Numbered from the stretch's first letter, positions 10,000 through 23,946 are shown. The stretch: 64,000 nucleotides of DNA from Zingiber officinale (GCF_018446385.1 NC_055989.1:138163004-138227003), one strand, 5' to 3'. Numbers and translations: made by a program. The notes: generated by a model from the sequence alone, not told the origin.

Positions 10000-12392
10000 T
10001 GTTGGTTGCTACTCGGAAAACCTATAGGTTCCACTGTACAAAAATTTTGTACAAAGGTCTGAACCTTTTCCTAGCTACCATGTGTTCTTTTAAATTAAAT
10101 TTTGGATCGCCTGCGGAACTTAACACGTTTGATCCAAAACTTAATCTATTTGTTCTTTTAGGTTTTGACTTGGATCTCCTGCAGAACTTAACACGTTTGA
10201 CCCAAGTCTCCTTAAGTTATTAATTCCATTAAATATTAATTTTCATAATTGGTTCCCAGTACTGACGTGGCGAGGCACATGGCCTTCTTGGATATGGGAG
10301 CAACCACCACCGACTAGACAAAACCTTTTATAGAAAGCTAATATTTAATTTCCTAAAATAACTTTAGGTTAACCAAAGAGAACAATCAAATCACAAGGAA
10401 AAGAAAAAACAAAAGAACACAACATCGAAAAACATATTCGAAATTCTAGAACGTAAGACTCTTGTATTTGGTATTATTTCCATAAGTAACTAGCATGATG
10501 CGGAAAGAAAAATTACTAGTTATACCTTGTAGAAAAACCTCTTGATCTTCTACCGTATTCCTCTTCTAACCTCAGACGTTGTGTAGGCAACGATCTTCTG
10601 AGATGAGAAACCACCAAGCACCTTCTTCTCCTCCTAGCTGGGTTCGGCCAAAACAAGAAAGCTTCGCCAAGGAAGAAGAGAAACACCAACCAAGCTCTAA
10701 GAGATGCAAGCTTCCTCTCCTCCTTCTTCTTCTTCTCCAAGTAGTATCCGGCCTCCACAAGAGCTCCAAGCAATAGAGAGTTTCGGCCACCACAAAGAGG
10801 AAGAAGAGAAGAGATGATGGCCGGCCACAACACCAAGGAAAAGAGGGAGAGAAAATAATAGAGGTTGTGTCTCATGAAGGCACCCTCACCCATTCTTTTA
10901 TATTCCTTGGCCTAGGCAAATTAGGAAATTTAATTACAATAAAATTTCCTCAATTTCCTTGATATGATTTAATTGAGAAAAATAAAATAAAATTTCCCAA
11001 ATAAACCTACATTGGCCGGCCACATCATTGGAGAACAAATTGGATAAGTTTCAATCAACAATTAAAACTTCCTAATTTATTTTCGGAAATTTTAAAAAAT
11101 AAAATTTCTCTTTAAAAATCTCTTCATGGTTGATAAAAGGAAATTTCTATAATTTTAATTTTATCAACATGTGAATAATTTTAAAGAGAAAATAAAATAT
11201 CTCACCAATCTACAAATAAGGAAAGAGATCTAATCTCTTTCTTTAATCTTTTGTAGAGAGAGATATTTTAATTTTAATTCTCTTTAAATTATTTCTTCCA
11301 AATAATAAAAATTAAAATTAAAATTCTTTTTTAATTTAATTTGGCCGGCCCCCACTAGCTTGGGTTCAAGCTAGGGCCGGCCACCCAAATTCATACCTAG
11401 GCCGGCCCCTAGCTTGTTTCCCAAGCTAGCTTGGCCGACCCCTATTGGGTGGGTATAGAAGGTGGGTATAGGTGGGTATAGAACTCTACAAATAAGAGGC
11501 TACGATAGGGACCGAGAGGAGGAATTGGTTTTGGTCTCCCGATAAAATTAAGCATCCCGTGTTCGCCCCGAACACACAACTTAATTTTATCAATGATAAT
11601 TCATTCCACTAGAGAACTATCATTGAACTACCGCACCAATCCCAAATTACATTTTTGGGCTCCTTCTTATTATGAGTATGTTAGTCTCCCTGTGTTTAAG
11701 ATATCGAATGTCCACTAATTAAGTGAGTTACTGACAACTCATTTAATTAATATCTAAGTCCAAGAGTAGTACCACTCAACCTTATCGTCATGTCGGACTA
11801 AGTCCACCTGCAGGGTTTAACATGACAATCTTTATGAGCTCCTCTTGAGGACATTATCAACCTAGTATCTCTAGGACACAGTTTCCTTTTATAATCAACA
11901 ACACACACTATAAGTGATACCATTTCCCAACTTATCGGGTTTATTGATTCATCGAACTAAATCTCACCCATTGATAAATTAAAGAAATAAATATCAAACA
12001 TATGTGCTTGTTATTATATTAGGATTAAGAGCACACACTTCCATAATAACTGAGGTCTTTGTTCCTTTATAAAGTCAGTATAAACGACCTCTAATGGTCC
12101 TACTCAATACACTCTGAGTGTACTAGTGTAATTATATAGTCAAGATAAACTAATACCTAATTACACTACGACCTTCTAATGGTTTGTTCCTTTCCATTTT
12201 AGTCGTGAGCTACTGTTTATAATTTATAAGGTACTGATAACATCATCTTCTGCATGTGACACCACATACTATGTTATCTACAATATAAATTATATGAACA
12301 ACTACAAACAAATGTAGACAATTTGACCAAATGTGATTCTTTATTCATAATGAATGTTTACAAAGCTTAGGCTTTCAGTATACACTCCAGCA
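10000..12392 (-). repeat. Copia-1 3' LTR (left)
   Basis: Starts TGTTGGTTGCTACTCGG and ends CACTCCAGCA; matches 17411-19819 almost base for base. It contains GGCCGGCC motifs and two hairpins, CTAGCTTG-GGTT-CAAGCTAG (11355-11374) and CTAGCTTG-TTTCC-CAAGCTAG (11409-11429). A minus-strand ORF at 10516-10893 (125 codons) is also open in the other LTR, but it is not a recognisable protein and is broken in Copia-2. Confidence 0.93.
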
Positions 12393-12413
12393 ATCTCCCA
12401 CTTATACTAATGA

Positions 12414-15400
12414 CTAAGCTGCCATATCTTCTACCATACATCTGATTCCCATTTCCTCCACATGCCGATCGAAAGCTTTCGCCGGAAGGGCCTTAGTGAA
12501 AGGATCTGACAGGTTATCCGCTGATGCAATCTTGGCGATGACAACTTCTCCTCGCTTCACGATATCTCGTATCAGGTGGTACTTGCGCTCTATATGTTTA
12601 CTTGCCTTATGGGCTCGTGGTTTCTTCGAGTTTGCAACTGCACCACTATTATCACAATAAATTGTGATGATTTTGGGCAAACCAGGAATCACATCTAAGT
12701 CCATTAGAAAGTTCTTGAGTCATACTGCTTCTTTAGCTGCCTCAGAGGCTGCTACATACTCAGCTTCCATGGTTGAGTCCGAAACGCATTTCTGCTTAAC
12801 ACTCCTCCATGAAATGGCTCCACCTCCTAAAGTAAACACATAGCCTGATGTAGACTTATTGTTATCCCTATCTGAAAATCAACGTGTAACCCACTGGGAG
12901 CAGATCGTCGCCTTGGTAAACTAGCATATAATCTCTAGTCCTTTTCGGTACTTTAATATATGCTTTACCACGGTCCAATGTCCTTGTCCAGGTTACTCCG
13001 ATGTCTGCTGACCATGCCCACGGCAGATCGGTCTCGTATATAGCATTGCATACATTAGGCTTCCTGAAGCATAAGAGCGCTTTCATGTCCTCTATCTCTT
13101 CGATGTCTTTGGAGACATCTCTTTAGATAGAGCTACTCCATGTCTAAAAGGTAAGAAACCTTTCTTGGAATCCTGCATGCTAAAACGAGCAAGGATTGTA
13201 TCTATATATGAAACTTGGGACAGACACAACATTCTTTTCTTACGATCCCTTATAACTTTGATCCCAAGAATATGTGCACAATCTCCTAAGTCCTTCATAT
13301 CAAATTGTTTGGACAACCATACCCTTACGTCTGATAATACCTTGACATTGTTGCCAATTAACAAAATATCATCTACGTATAGTACAAGAAATACCACCAC
13401 GTTTCCGTTACACTTCTTATATACACAAGACTCATCCGGACTTTGAATAAATCCATATGACTGGATTACTTCATTAAACCGGATGTCCCAAGATCTTGAA
13501 GCTTGCTTTAGTCCATAAATGGACCGATTGAGCTTGCACACAAGATGCTCTTTGCCTTTTTCAATAAATCCTTCTGGTTGCTTCATATGGATGTTTTCTT
13601 CAAGACTTCCATTAAGGAAAGCTGTCTTGACATCCATTTGCCAAATCTCATAATCCATATGAGCAGCAATGGATAAGAGTATCCGGATAGACTTAAGCAT
13701 GGCTACCGGTGAAAAGGTTTCCTCATAATCGATTCCCTCTTTCTGAGTGTACCCTTTCGCAACAAACCTAGCTTTGAAGGTTTCTACCTTCCCGTCTGTC
13801 CCTCTTTTCCTTTTGTAGATCCACTTGCATCCAACGGCTTTTACACCATCAGGTGGTTCTACAAGCTCCCAGACCTTATTAGAGTACATAGACTCTATTT
13901 CAGAATTCATTGTCTTTTGCCAAGATGCTGCATCTATATCTTGGAGTGCTTCGTCATATGTTCGTGGATCAGGTTCATGTTTTCCCGGGATCAATTCCGA
14001 AGACTCTCCCAAAAACATGAACCTTTCAGGCTGCCTTACAACCCTACGACGAGGCACTGTCTGTGGTTGTGTATCATGTGTGACACGTGTTGCAGTCTCT
14101 TGTGGTACTTCATCTTGTACTGTTGGTACTGAAGTAGACATGTCCTCTCTAAGTTCTTCCAAAACAACTTTGCTACTGGGCTTGTGATCCATTATATAGT
14201 CTTCTTCTAAAAACTGGGCATTGGTGCTAACAATGACCTTCTGGTCTTTAGGACTATAAAATAAACCACCTTTCGTTCCTTTGGGATATCCTACAAACAC
14301 GCGAACTTCTGTACGGGATTCTAACTTATCAGCATCTGGTTTCAGCACATGTGCTGGACTACCCCAAATCCGAATATGTCTTAGACTGGGTTTTCGCCCA
14401 TTCCATAATTCTATGGGAGTAAAAGAAACTGATTTAGAAGGTACTAAGTTCAGAACGTATACTGCTGTTTCCAGAGCATATCCCCAAAACGAATTTGGTA
14501 ATTCTGAATAACTCATCATCGATCTAACCATCTCCATAAGAGTCCTGTTCCTTCATTCTGCTACACCATTCTGTTGGGGTGTTCCAGGTGCAGACAATTG
14601 GGATTGAATCCCGGCCTCTGATAAGTAATTCCTAAACTCTCCTAAGAGGTATTCGCCACCACGATCAGATCGTAGTGTCTTGATACTTTTACCTAATCGT
14701 TTCTCCACATCAGCCTTGTATTCTTTGAACTTATCAAAGCACTCGGACTTGCGGCGCATTAGGTAAATGTATCCGTATCTTGAATAATCATCTATGAAAG
14801 AGACAAAATATTCAAAACCTCCTCTCGCTTGGACAGACATAGGACCACATAAATCAGAGTGAACCAATTCTAACACTTCTTTGGCTCTATACCCCTTGGC
14901 CTTGAACGACCTTTTGGTCATTTTACCTTCTAAGCAGGATTCACAAGTTGGAAAATTTTCCAACTCTAATGAACTCAAAAGTCCATCGGCTATAAGCTTC
15001 TGAATCCTACTTAAGTTAATATGACCAAGCCTTAGATGCCAAAGATATGCTTGGTTCATTTCCGAAGGTTCTTTTCTCTTATTAGAATTAGAAGATGAGT
15101 TATAAATTTCCATGTTTTGCTTTGTGGAAGAAATTGGATTTAAAGTATACAAATTGCCAACTAATGCACCAGAACAGATAATCACTTTATTTCTTTTAAT
15201 AACTACATCGTTACTGAAAGAAACTGAATATCCATCTAAAAACAGTTTAGAAACTGAAATTAAATTCTTTCTAAAGCTGGTACATAAAGACAATTTCTTA
15301 AAACCAAATTTTATTTCTACTAAAAGATAAGTAGGCGTCTCCCACGCAGTTGCCACCTTAGTAGCATTGCCCATGTGACGGTAATCTCCCTTCAGATAGT

Positions 15401-16230
15401 CGTCGGGTTTCTGGAACCCCTCAAGGAATTGCAGACATGATCGATGGCTCCGTATCTACACACAGGTGCTGGTAGATAACACGCTAAACATGTTTCAACA
15501 ACTAGAGCATGAGATATACCTTTGTTTTGGTTCTTACGAGGACATCCGCCTCCAATGTCTAGCTTGCTTGCAGATGAAGCACTTGCCCTTGACTTCTTCA
15601 CTCCATTTAAATCACGTACTCTGAGATTTATTCACTTTCTTTCTTGAGCCGACTTGTTTCTTCTTCTTCTTCTTTCCTCTCGGTTTAGAAGTAGAACCAT
15701 TTTCAAAAGTGAATTTGAGAATTATGTGAAATAATCCTTTATCCTTGAAGTTCCGTTAGTAGTTTCCCTAATGAATAAATCCTTTTATTCATATTATAGT
15801 TCAGTGAGCTGCTCAAAACTTCTAGGTAGCGTTGGAGGATCATATCGATCTGGGTTTCCCCATCAATTTCTCCTCCAAGGATCATCTCGTTCGGATAAGC
15901 CATCATTTTAGGATATGATCCCTTACAGAGTACCCTCTTGCATGGTGGCTGTCATTATCTTTCTCATAGCTTCTTGTCTAGAAGCCCTATCCGATGACCA
16001 AAGAGTTCCTTGAGATTGTTCATAATATCATAAGTTGTTGGTAAATCTTGATGTTGCAATACATTTGACATTGAAGCCAAAATGTAACACCGCGCCATCT
16101 CATACGCCTTTACCCATCTCTTATGATATTCAATCTCCTCTTGGGTAGATTCACCTGGGTGCATCAGAGCCTTACTTTTACAAACTAATTTATAACTTTC
16201 AGAAGAACAATGTCCCGGTTTCTTTTCCAA
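12414..16230 (-). pseudogene. Copia-1 gag-pol polyprotein, broken
   Basis: Read right to left. A gag segment (15964-16230) contains MHPGESTQEEIEYHKRWVKA, but gag as a whole is full of stops. The integrase segment (14553-15374) has the GAG-pre-integrase signature YLWHLRLGHINLSRIQKL and core pieces SDRGGEYLLGEF and SAPGTPQQNGVAE. The reverse transcriptase ORF (13092-14537) contains QMDVKTAFLNGSLEE and the catalytic LYVDDILLIGN. RNase H remains include IYCDNSGAVANSK and HIERKYHLIRDIV (12414-12704). The stretch 12705-13090 is rearranged by small deletions compared with Copia-2 at 40603-41010. Integrase and reverse transcriptase are separated by a stop at 14550. It cannot make a full polyprotein. 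Confidence 0.9.
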
Positions 16231-17397
16231 TCTATGTAATTAGGTCCGATAAGTCTATTTTGTTGAAGTATGATGGGCGATGGGTTGAAAGTCATCCTAA
16301 GAATCACAAATAACTTTTGGTCAGAACTCTAAATTTAGAATAATATTGATTCCTCAAACAATACTATTTTAAATTAACCAACACCTCATAACACCGTGAA
16401 TTTTGTATGCCACGTTAGTGTGGACGTATACAAATTCAACATTTGTAAAAGGAGGGTTTTAACCCATTAATTTTATTATCTTGTCAACCTAACTTTTTGA
16501 CAAATAAAATTAATAGTTGGTATTATTTGGTCACACAAATAATGGCAGTGACTCCGTTGGGGAGGATACTATTGGATGTGTCTAAGTGTATACCATTACT
16601 TGACACTAAGTCCATTAATAAGATTATGCCCCTTCCGTTGGGGAAGATCACATGCTCTTAATTAACTTCCTATAGTCATCCATAAATTTAAGTCTGTTCT
16701 AGTGATCCGCAAACAAGCTCATCCGTTATGGAGGAAGGCACTCAGAGCCAACGCGCAAGCTTGTTTGCATCACTTACAAACCAGTAATGGAGACCATGGG
16801 ATTTACTTAAAAATCCCTCTCCCACTTAGTTATTTATAAATAAGGAATTTTAACTATGCTAGCCTACTTAACTTGTAAACTAACATGCACACATAGCACA
16901 ATATAAAAGCAATAAATAGAAAATCTAATTTTCAACTATTATGGCTTTTATCTCTAGTTGTCCTCCGTGTGTTGTCATCCCAAGCTGCTGCCATATTTGG
17001 CCACCGCTACCGGGTCTAGCTGTCGCATCCATCTTGCTCCTATTGCGCCTCTGGTCCTTAGAAGGTTCCACGCATTGCAAGATTCGATCCGCGACATAAA
17101 TAGAATTTTACATTTTTGATCCTATATTCCATAAAAGGAATGTACATGTATCTAGATCAAAAATAAAATCCTAATAAAACTAAATATAGCTCCTGCTGTA
17201 TTTTAATACAATCATGCACACACATATAAATGCCCTTGACATGTCCAAGGGTCTAATCACACACATAATAACTAAAAGCCATAATAGTTGGATCCTGCAT
17301 CCACAAAGTTAGCACATCCTACTATTAACCTGCCTAAATTATGTATGACATGTGCATAATTAAACTAAATACTAAATACACAGAGGCAAAACCCTAG

Positions 17398-17410
17398 CTC
17401 TGATACCAAT
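17398..17410 (-). other. Copia-1 primer-binding site
   Basis: Complement reads TTGGTATCAGAGC directly next to the right LTR, matching initiator tRNA-Met. It fixes the element's minus orientation. Confidence 0.88.
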
Positions 17411-19819
17411 TGTTGGTTGCTACTCGGAAAACCTATAGGTTCCACTGTACAAAAATTTTGTACAAAGGTCTGAACCTTTTCCTAGCTACCATGTGTTCTT
17501 TTAAATTAAATTTTGGATCGCCTGCGGAACTTAACACGTTTGATCCAAAACTTAATCTATTTATTCTTTTAGGTTTTGACTTGGATCTCCTGCGGAACTT
17601 AACACGTTCGACCCAAGTCTCCTTAAGTTATTAATTCCATTAAATATTAATTTTCATAATTGGTTCCCAGTACTGACGTGGCGAGGCACATGACCTTCTT
17701 GGATATGGGAGCAACCACCACCGACTAGACAAAACCTTTTATAGAAAGCTAATATTTAATTTCCTAAAATAACTTTAGGTTAACCAAAGAGAACAATCAA
17801 ATCACAAGGAAAAGAAAAAACAAAAGAACACAACATCGAAAAACATATTTGAAATTCTAGAACGTAAGCCTCTTGTATTTGGTATTATTTCCATAAATAA
17901 CTAGCATGATGCGGAAAGAAAAATTACTAGTTATACCTTGTAGAAAAACCTCTTGATCTTCTACCGTATTCCTCTTCTAACCTTGGACGTTGTGTGGGCA
18001 ACGATCTTCCGAGATGAGAAACCACCAAGCACCTTCTTCTCCTCCTAGCTAGGTTCGGCCAAAACAAGAAAGCTTCACCAAGGAAGAAGAAAAACACCAA
18101 CCAAGCTCTAAGAGATGCAAGCTTCCTCTCCTTCTTCTTCTTCTTCTCCAAGTAGTATCCGGCCTCCACAAGAGCTCCAAGTAATAGAGAGTTTCGGCCA
18201 CCACAAAGAGGAAGAAGAGAAGAGATGATGGCCGGCCACAACACCAAGGAAAAGAGGGAGAGAAAATAATAGAGGTTGTGTCTCATGAAGGCACCCTCAC
18301 CCCTTCTTTTATATTCCTTGGCCTAGGCAAATTAGGAAATTTAATTACAATAAAATTTCCTCAATTTCCTTGACTTGATTTAATTGAGAAAAATAAAATA
18401 AAATTTCCCAAATAAACCTACATTGGCCGGCCACATCATTGGAGAACAAATTGGACAAGTTTCAATCAACAATTAAAACTTCCTAATTTGTTTTCGGAAA
18501 TTTTAAAAAATAAAATTTCTCTTTAAAAATCTCTTCATGGTTGATAAAAGGAAATTTATATAATTTTAATTTTATCAACATGTGAATAATTTTAAAGAGA
18601 AAATAAAATATCTCACCAATCTACAAATAAGGAAAGAGATCTAATCTCTTTCTTTAATCTTTTGTAGATCTTTTATAAGAGAGATATTTTAATTTAAATT
18701 CTCTTTAATAAATTATTTCTTCCACATAATAAAAATTAAAACTAAAATTCCTTTTTAATTTAATTTGGCCGACCCCCACTAGCTTGGGTTCAAGCTAGGG
18801 TCGACCACCCAAATTCATACCTAGGCCGGCCCTAGCTTGTTCCCAAGCTAGCTTGGCCGGCCCCTATTGGGTGAGTATAGAAGGTGAGTATAGGTGGGTA
18901 TAGAACTCTACAAATAAGAAGCTACGATAGGGACCGAGAGCAGGAATTGGTTTTGGTCTCCCGATAAAATTAAGCATCCCGTGTTCGCCCCGAACACACA
19001 ACTTAATTTTATCAATGATAATTCATTCCACTAGAGAACTATCATTGAACTACCGCACCAATCCCAAATTATATTTTTGGGCTCCTTCTTATTATGAGTG
19101 TGTTAGTCTCCCTGTGTTTAAGATATCTAATGTCCACTAATTAAGTGAGTTACTGACAACTCATTTAATTAATATCTAAGTCCAAGAATAGTACCACTCA
19201 ACCTTATTATCATGTCGGACTAAGTCCACCTGCAGGGTTTAACATGACAATCTTTATGAGCTCCTCTTAAGGACATTATCAACCTAGTATCTCTAGGACA
19301 CAGTTTCCTTCTATAATCAACAACACACACTATAAGTGATACCATTTCCCAACTTATCGGGTTTATTGATTCATCGAACTAAATCTCACCCATTGATAAA
19401 TTAAAGAAATAAATATCAAACATATGTGCTTGTTATTATATTAGGATTAAGAGTACACACTTCCATAATAACTGAGGTCTTTGTTCCTTTATAAAGTCAG
19501 TATAAAAGAAACGACCTCTAATGGTCCTACTCAATACACTCTGAGTGTACTAGTGTAATTATATAGTCAAGATAAACTAATACCTAATTACACTACGACC
19601 TTCTAATGGTTTGTTCCTTTCCATTTTAGTCGTGAGCTACTATTTATAATTTATAAGGTATTGATAACATCATCTTCTGCATGTGACACCACATACTATG
19701 TTATCTACAATATAAATTATATGAACAACTACAAACAAATGTAGACAATTTGACCAAATGTGATTCTTTATTCATAATGTATGTTTACAAAGCTTAGGCT
19801 TTCAGTATACACTCCAATA
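17411..19819 (-). repeat. Copia-1 5' LTR (right)
   Basis: Starts TGTTGGTTGCTACTCGG. Ends CACTCCAATA, where the canonical CA has become TA. It differs from the left LTR by scattered substitutions and small indels, for example an extra CTTTTATAAG near 18670. Hairpins equivalent to those of the left LTR are kept around 18780 and 18835. Confidence 0.93.
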
Positions 19820-20107
19820 ATTTATGAGTCATCCCATGCTTTCGTTCTTTATATATCCACATATTGTACAAAATACGCATTATTTTTCTTCATGATGAGT
19901 AGAAAATATTGACAGCTGTTGGAATGAGTATAAAATACGGAACTGTGCTTGATATGAATTTGACTACCTTTTTGCAGTCTTATTCTAACTTTTGCTTAAC
20001 ATATATGTAGTATTTTCAGGTTTTGATCAAAGAACACATTGAGCTAGCGGTAAATAATTTTAGCACGATAATTCTGAAGAAGTTTCTTGGGATTCTGTTG
20101 TACTATA

Positions 20108-23100
20108 ATGGATAAATCCTGGATTTACTTAGATAGGAGGTCCAAAGAGTATGAGGAGGGTGTGGAACAATTCATTAGAAGTTGTTTGCAGAATCCACAT
20201 ATCGACCCCAATTTAATTCATTGTCCTTGTTGCAAATGTATGAATCTTAAAAAGGGAGCGGTTATGTGGATTCGGGAGCATCTTTACTTCAATGGTTTCA
20301 GTAAAAATTATTTGAATTGGATTTGGCATGGCGCGGCTGCGGAGAAGGATAGATTAAATTCGAGTGTCAACCAAGAGCCAACTGATAATTGTCATGATGA
20401 TTTTGAAACTGTTAATTTGTGTGAGGCAGCGTATGGTAACCATACAGAAAATCCAGAACCATTTATGAAGTTTTTGGAGGAAGCAGAGAAGCCATTGTAT
20501 AAGGGATGCAAACGTCACACAAAGTTGAGTGCACTTGTAAAACTATACAATACCAAAGCAAGGCATGGGATGAGTGATGCTCTATTTTCAGATCTACTAG
20601 CAGATTTTGGGGACATACTGCCAGATAACCACAATCTGCCATCGTCAATTTATGAAGCAAAGAAGACGTTGAGTTGTTTGGATTTGAGTCATGAAAAGAT
20701 TCATGCTTGTTCCAATGATTGCATCCTTTATAGGAAACAATATAAAGACTGCGTAAGCTGCCCGAAATGTGGCTTATCAAGATGGAAGCTAACCAAGAAA
20801 AATGTTGAGAAGAAAGGTGTTCCTGCCAAAGTGGTTTGGTATTTCCCTCCCATACTAAGATTTAAGCGCATGTTTAAATCTTTAGAAACTTCCAGAAATT
20901 TAACATGGCATGCAGATAGCACAAGAGTTGTTGGTCAGTTACGCCATCCAGTTGATTCACCGTCATGGAAATTGGTGGATCATATGTGGCCCGACTTTGG
21001 AAGTGAGGCAAGAAATATTCGCCTGGCACTTGCAGCCGATGGAATTAATCCTCACAGCAATCTTAGTAGTCGCTACAGTTGCTGGCCAATCATGCTGGCC
21101 ACATATAATTTGCCTCCAGACATGTGCATGAAAAGGAAATTCATCATGCTAACGATGCTCATTTCAGGGCCGAAACAGCCTGGAAACAATATCGACGTCT
21201 ACCTTGAGGTTCTGGTTGATGATTTGCAGCTGTTGTGGGAAGGAGTTGATGGAGTTTATGATGCTTATCGAAGGGAGGTTTTCACTCTTAAAGCAGTTCT
21301 TTTATGGACCATCAACGACTTTCCTGCATATGGTAACCTTAGTGGATGTACTACACATGGTTATTACGCATGCCCAATATGTGGTGAGGATACTTATGCA
21401 AAGCACTTACAAAATGGGAAGAAAATGCCATTTGCTGGGCATAGACGATTCCTACCACGATTTCATCCATATCGGAGGCAAATAAAGGAGTTTAATGGCA
21501 TGGAGGAACTTGGTGAAGCAGGTAGGCCATTATCTGGAATTAAGTTGTTTGACAAGCTTTCAGACATAACATGTGAGTTTGGAAAGAAAACAAGTGTGAA
21601 GGGGAAAATAAGGAAAAAAGCAAAGGAGAATATCGTGGAAGACATTGCAGAAGAAAAGTATGTTGGAGCTATAAATTTCAGTAAATGTTGGAAGAAGAAG
21701 TCAATTTTTTTCAATCTTCCATACTGAAAATACCTACATGTTAGGCATTGTCTCGATGTTATGCACATTGAAAAAAACGTTTTCGAGTCTCTGATTAATA
21801 CTTTGATGAACATCAAGGGAAAAACCAAGGACAATGTGGCAGCTAGGTTGGACATGGTTCAGATGGGAATTAAGCCTCAATTGGCTCCTAAAATTGGTGA
21901 GAAAAGAACATATCTACCTCCTACAGCATGCTCATTCACAAAAAATGAGAGATTACAAGTATGTAGGTCATTAATGGATATAAAAGTTTCGGAAGATTTC
22001 TCATCAAACATGAAGAATCTTGTCTGCATGGATGAGATGAAGCTGAGTAGCTTGAAATCACATGATTCTCATGTTATAATGCAGCACTTCCTGCCAATAG
22101 TCATACGTAATTCTCTGCCAAAATATGTTAGATATGCTGTCATAAGATTATGCTTCTTCTTCAAAGATATTTGTTGCAAGATTATCGATGTAGCCAAGTT
22201 AGATAAGCTGCAATCTGACTTGATCGTTACACTCTGCTTATTGGAGCAGTATTTCCCCCCTTCTTTCTTCGATATCATGCTCCACTTAACAGTTCATCTT
22301 GTTCGTGAAGTCCAATTACGTGGACCAGTCTACTTCAGATGGATGTACCCATTTGAAAGATGCATGAAGGTGTTGAAAAGTTACGTAGGCAGTCGAAAAT
22401 ATCCGAAAGGTTGCATTGTTCGGAGATATACAGCAGAAGAAGCAGTTGAATTTTGTTCAGAATATCTCAATGACCTTGATCCTGTTGGGGTCCCTAAATC
22501 ACTACGTGACATAAACGCAAGCATTCCTGGATTCTCAGCAAGCAATTCATCAATCATCGTCCAACAAATTGATCTCCAACAAGCACACTTGACTGTTCTA
22601 GAAAATACAGAAGAAATATCTCCATACATTATGTAAGTGTACTGCATAACTAATAATTATATGTATTTGGCAGTCCATATGTATTCATGAAAATAAAACT
22701 TTAGAAGTTTACTTCTTCAGTGAACACAAATCCTTCTTGAAGACAATGTTTCCCAAGAAACAGAAAGATGCAAGGTGGATACAAGATGCTCATAATAAGA
22801 GGTTCATTGACTGGTTTTGTGCAAAGGTGATGTAGAAGATGCTAACATACAATATTTGTTAATTATTGTTTTGATCACACTAATTAATAGGAATGCATGT
22901 CAGGTGGCTGCTGAAATCGATAGTTGCAATGGTGGAATGACATCGTCATTGAGATGACTGGCCCATGGACCACGTGTGTGAGTCTTAAAGTGTGATAGCT
23001 ATGTCATAAATGACAATTTATACCAAACAAAAGAGCGGGATGATGAAAAAGTTTGTCAAAACAGTGGTGTTTCTCTACTTGCCAACACGATGCTTGTTTG

Positions 23101-23485
23101 TAGTGCCAAAGATAAGAATCCCGTGTTAGAGAATGTGACTTTTTATGGAGTTATTGAAGAGATATGGGAACTAGACTATCATCAATTTCAAGTTCCTCTT
23201 TTCAAGTGCGCATGGGTATCAAATGACAAAGGAATACAATACAATGATGAATGTGGCTTCACCTTAGTTAATCTGAACAAACGAGGCCACCAGAAGGATG
23301 AATTTGTGCTTGCAAGTCAAGTTAGACAAGTATTTTATGTTGCTGATCCACTGAACAAAGGGTGGTCAATAGTGCTTCAAGTTCCAAATAAATGTTACGA
23401 GGGAGAAGAGGATCTTTGGACCAGAATTCCCGAAGCTCGACCAATTGATAATATTGATATTCATTGTATTCCTACACATGAATGA
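20108..23485 (+). pseudogene. CACTA-1 TNP2-type transposase, one nonsense mutation in main exon
   Basis: Catalytic-type transposase of CACTA elements. The start is the ATG at 20108 (MDKSWIYLDRRSKEYEEGVE), the classic transposase-associated N-terminus with Cys residues HCPCCKCMN. The TNP2 core follows with HADSTRVVGQLRHPVDSPSW, FGSEARNIRLALAADGINPH, YSCWPIMLATYNLPPDMCMK and LWTINDFPAYGNLSGCTTHG. At 21725-21727 a TGA interrupts the conserved LPY.KYLHVRHCLDVMHIEK, where related proteins have Trp, so one G-to-A change would explain it. The same frame continues as a DUF4218-like region (21761-22636, ending YFRWMYPFERCMK..). Later exons lie at about 22697-22830 (FPKKQKDARWIQDAHNKRFI) and 22950-23485 (DUF4216-like, YQTKERDDEKVCQNSGV to the stop). 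Apart from the single stop the gene is well preserved. Confidence 0.9.
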
Positions 23486-23946
23486 TACTTTAGATCTTCT
23501 AAAGAGGGTTTCTTTGTAACAAACAAGAAAAAATGATGTTTTCTACTTTTATGTCATCTGCATTAATATTTATTGTTTTTACTAGTATTATTTTTACTTG
23601 TTCGTATGTGTTAATGTTATTATTTGTATCACATCTTCTTTTATTATATTGTCACTGCAGACTTTATATACCGTTATCTCATCATTTATTTTCCTATATG
23701 TAGGGAAAAGAAAAATGCGTCCTAAAAAATAGCAAAAAATAGCAAAATATGATGAGCCACGTGTAGTTGAGGACACCGAACTACACCAAGATGCTGATGG
23801 GTTAGCAGCTGCAGAGTTACGAGGAGAGACTGAAATAGAAGAACCTCCTATTACTGGGCAGAAGAAGACTCGGGGGCCTACATCAATGTGCAGACTTATT
23901 GCTGCTGCAAGATGGGGAAAAAAGTCGACGATTGAATATGATGACA

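Larger units (their letters stand above)
10000..19819 (-). mobile_element. Copia-1: full-length Copia LTR retrotransposon
   Basis: Two long, nearly identical LTRs (10000-12392 and 17411-19819) flank an internal region coding on the minus strand. The 5-bp duplication ATTTA (9995-9999 and 19820-19824) confirms a single insertion event into CACTA-1. A tRNA-Met primer-binding site adjoins the right LTR and a purine-rich tract adjoins the left LTR, so transcription runs right to left. Domain order from the 5' side is gag, protease region, integrase, reverse transcriptase, RNase H, the Copia order. The coding region is broken in several places, yet the LTRs are very similar, so it looks fairly recent and was perhaps copied as a defective element. 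Lineage (Tork/Angela-like) is only a guess. Confidence 0.93.

Noticed and set aside
13165-14511. Plus-strand ORFs of 71-120 codons inside Copia-1
   Set aside because: Antisense shadows of the reverse transcriptase/integrase coding region.
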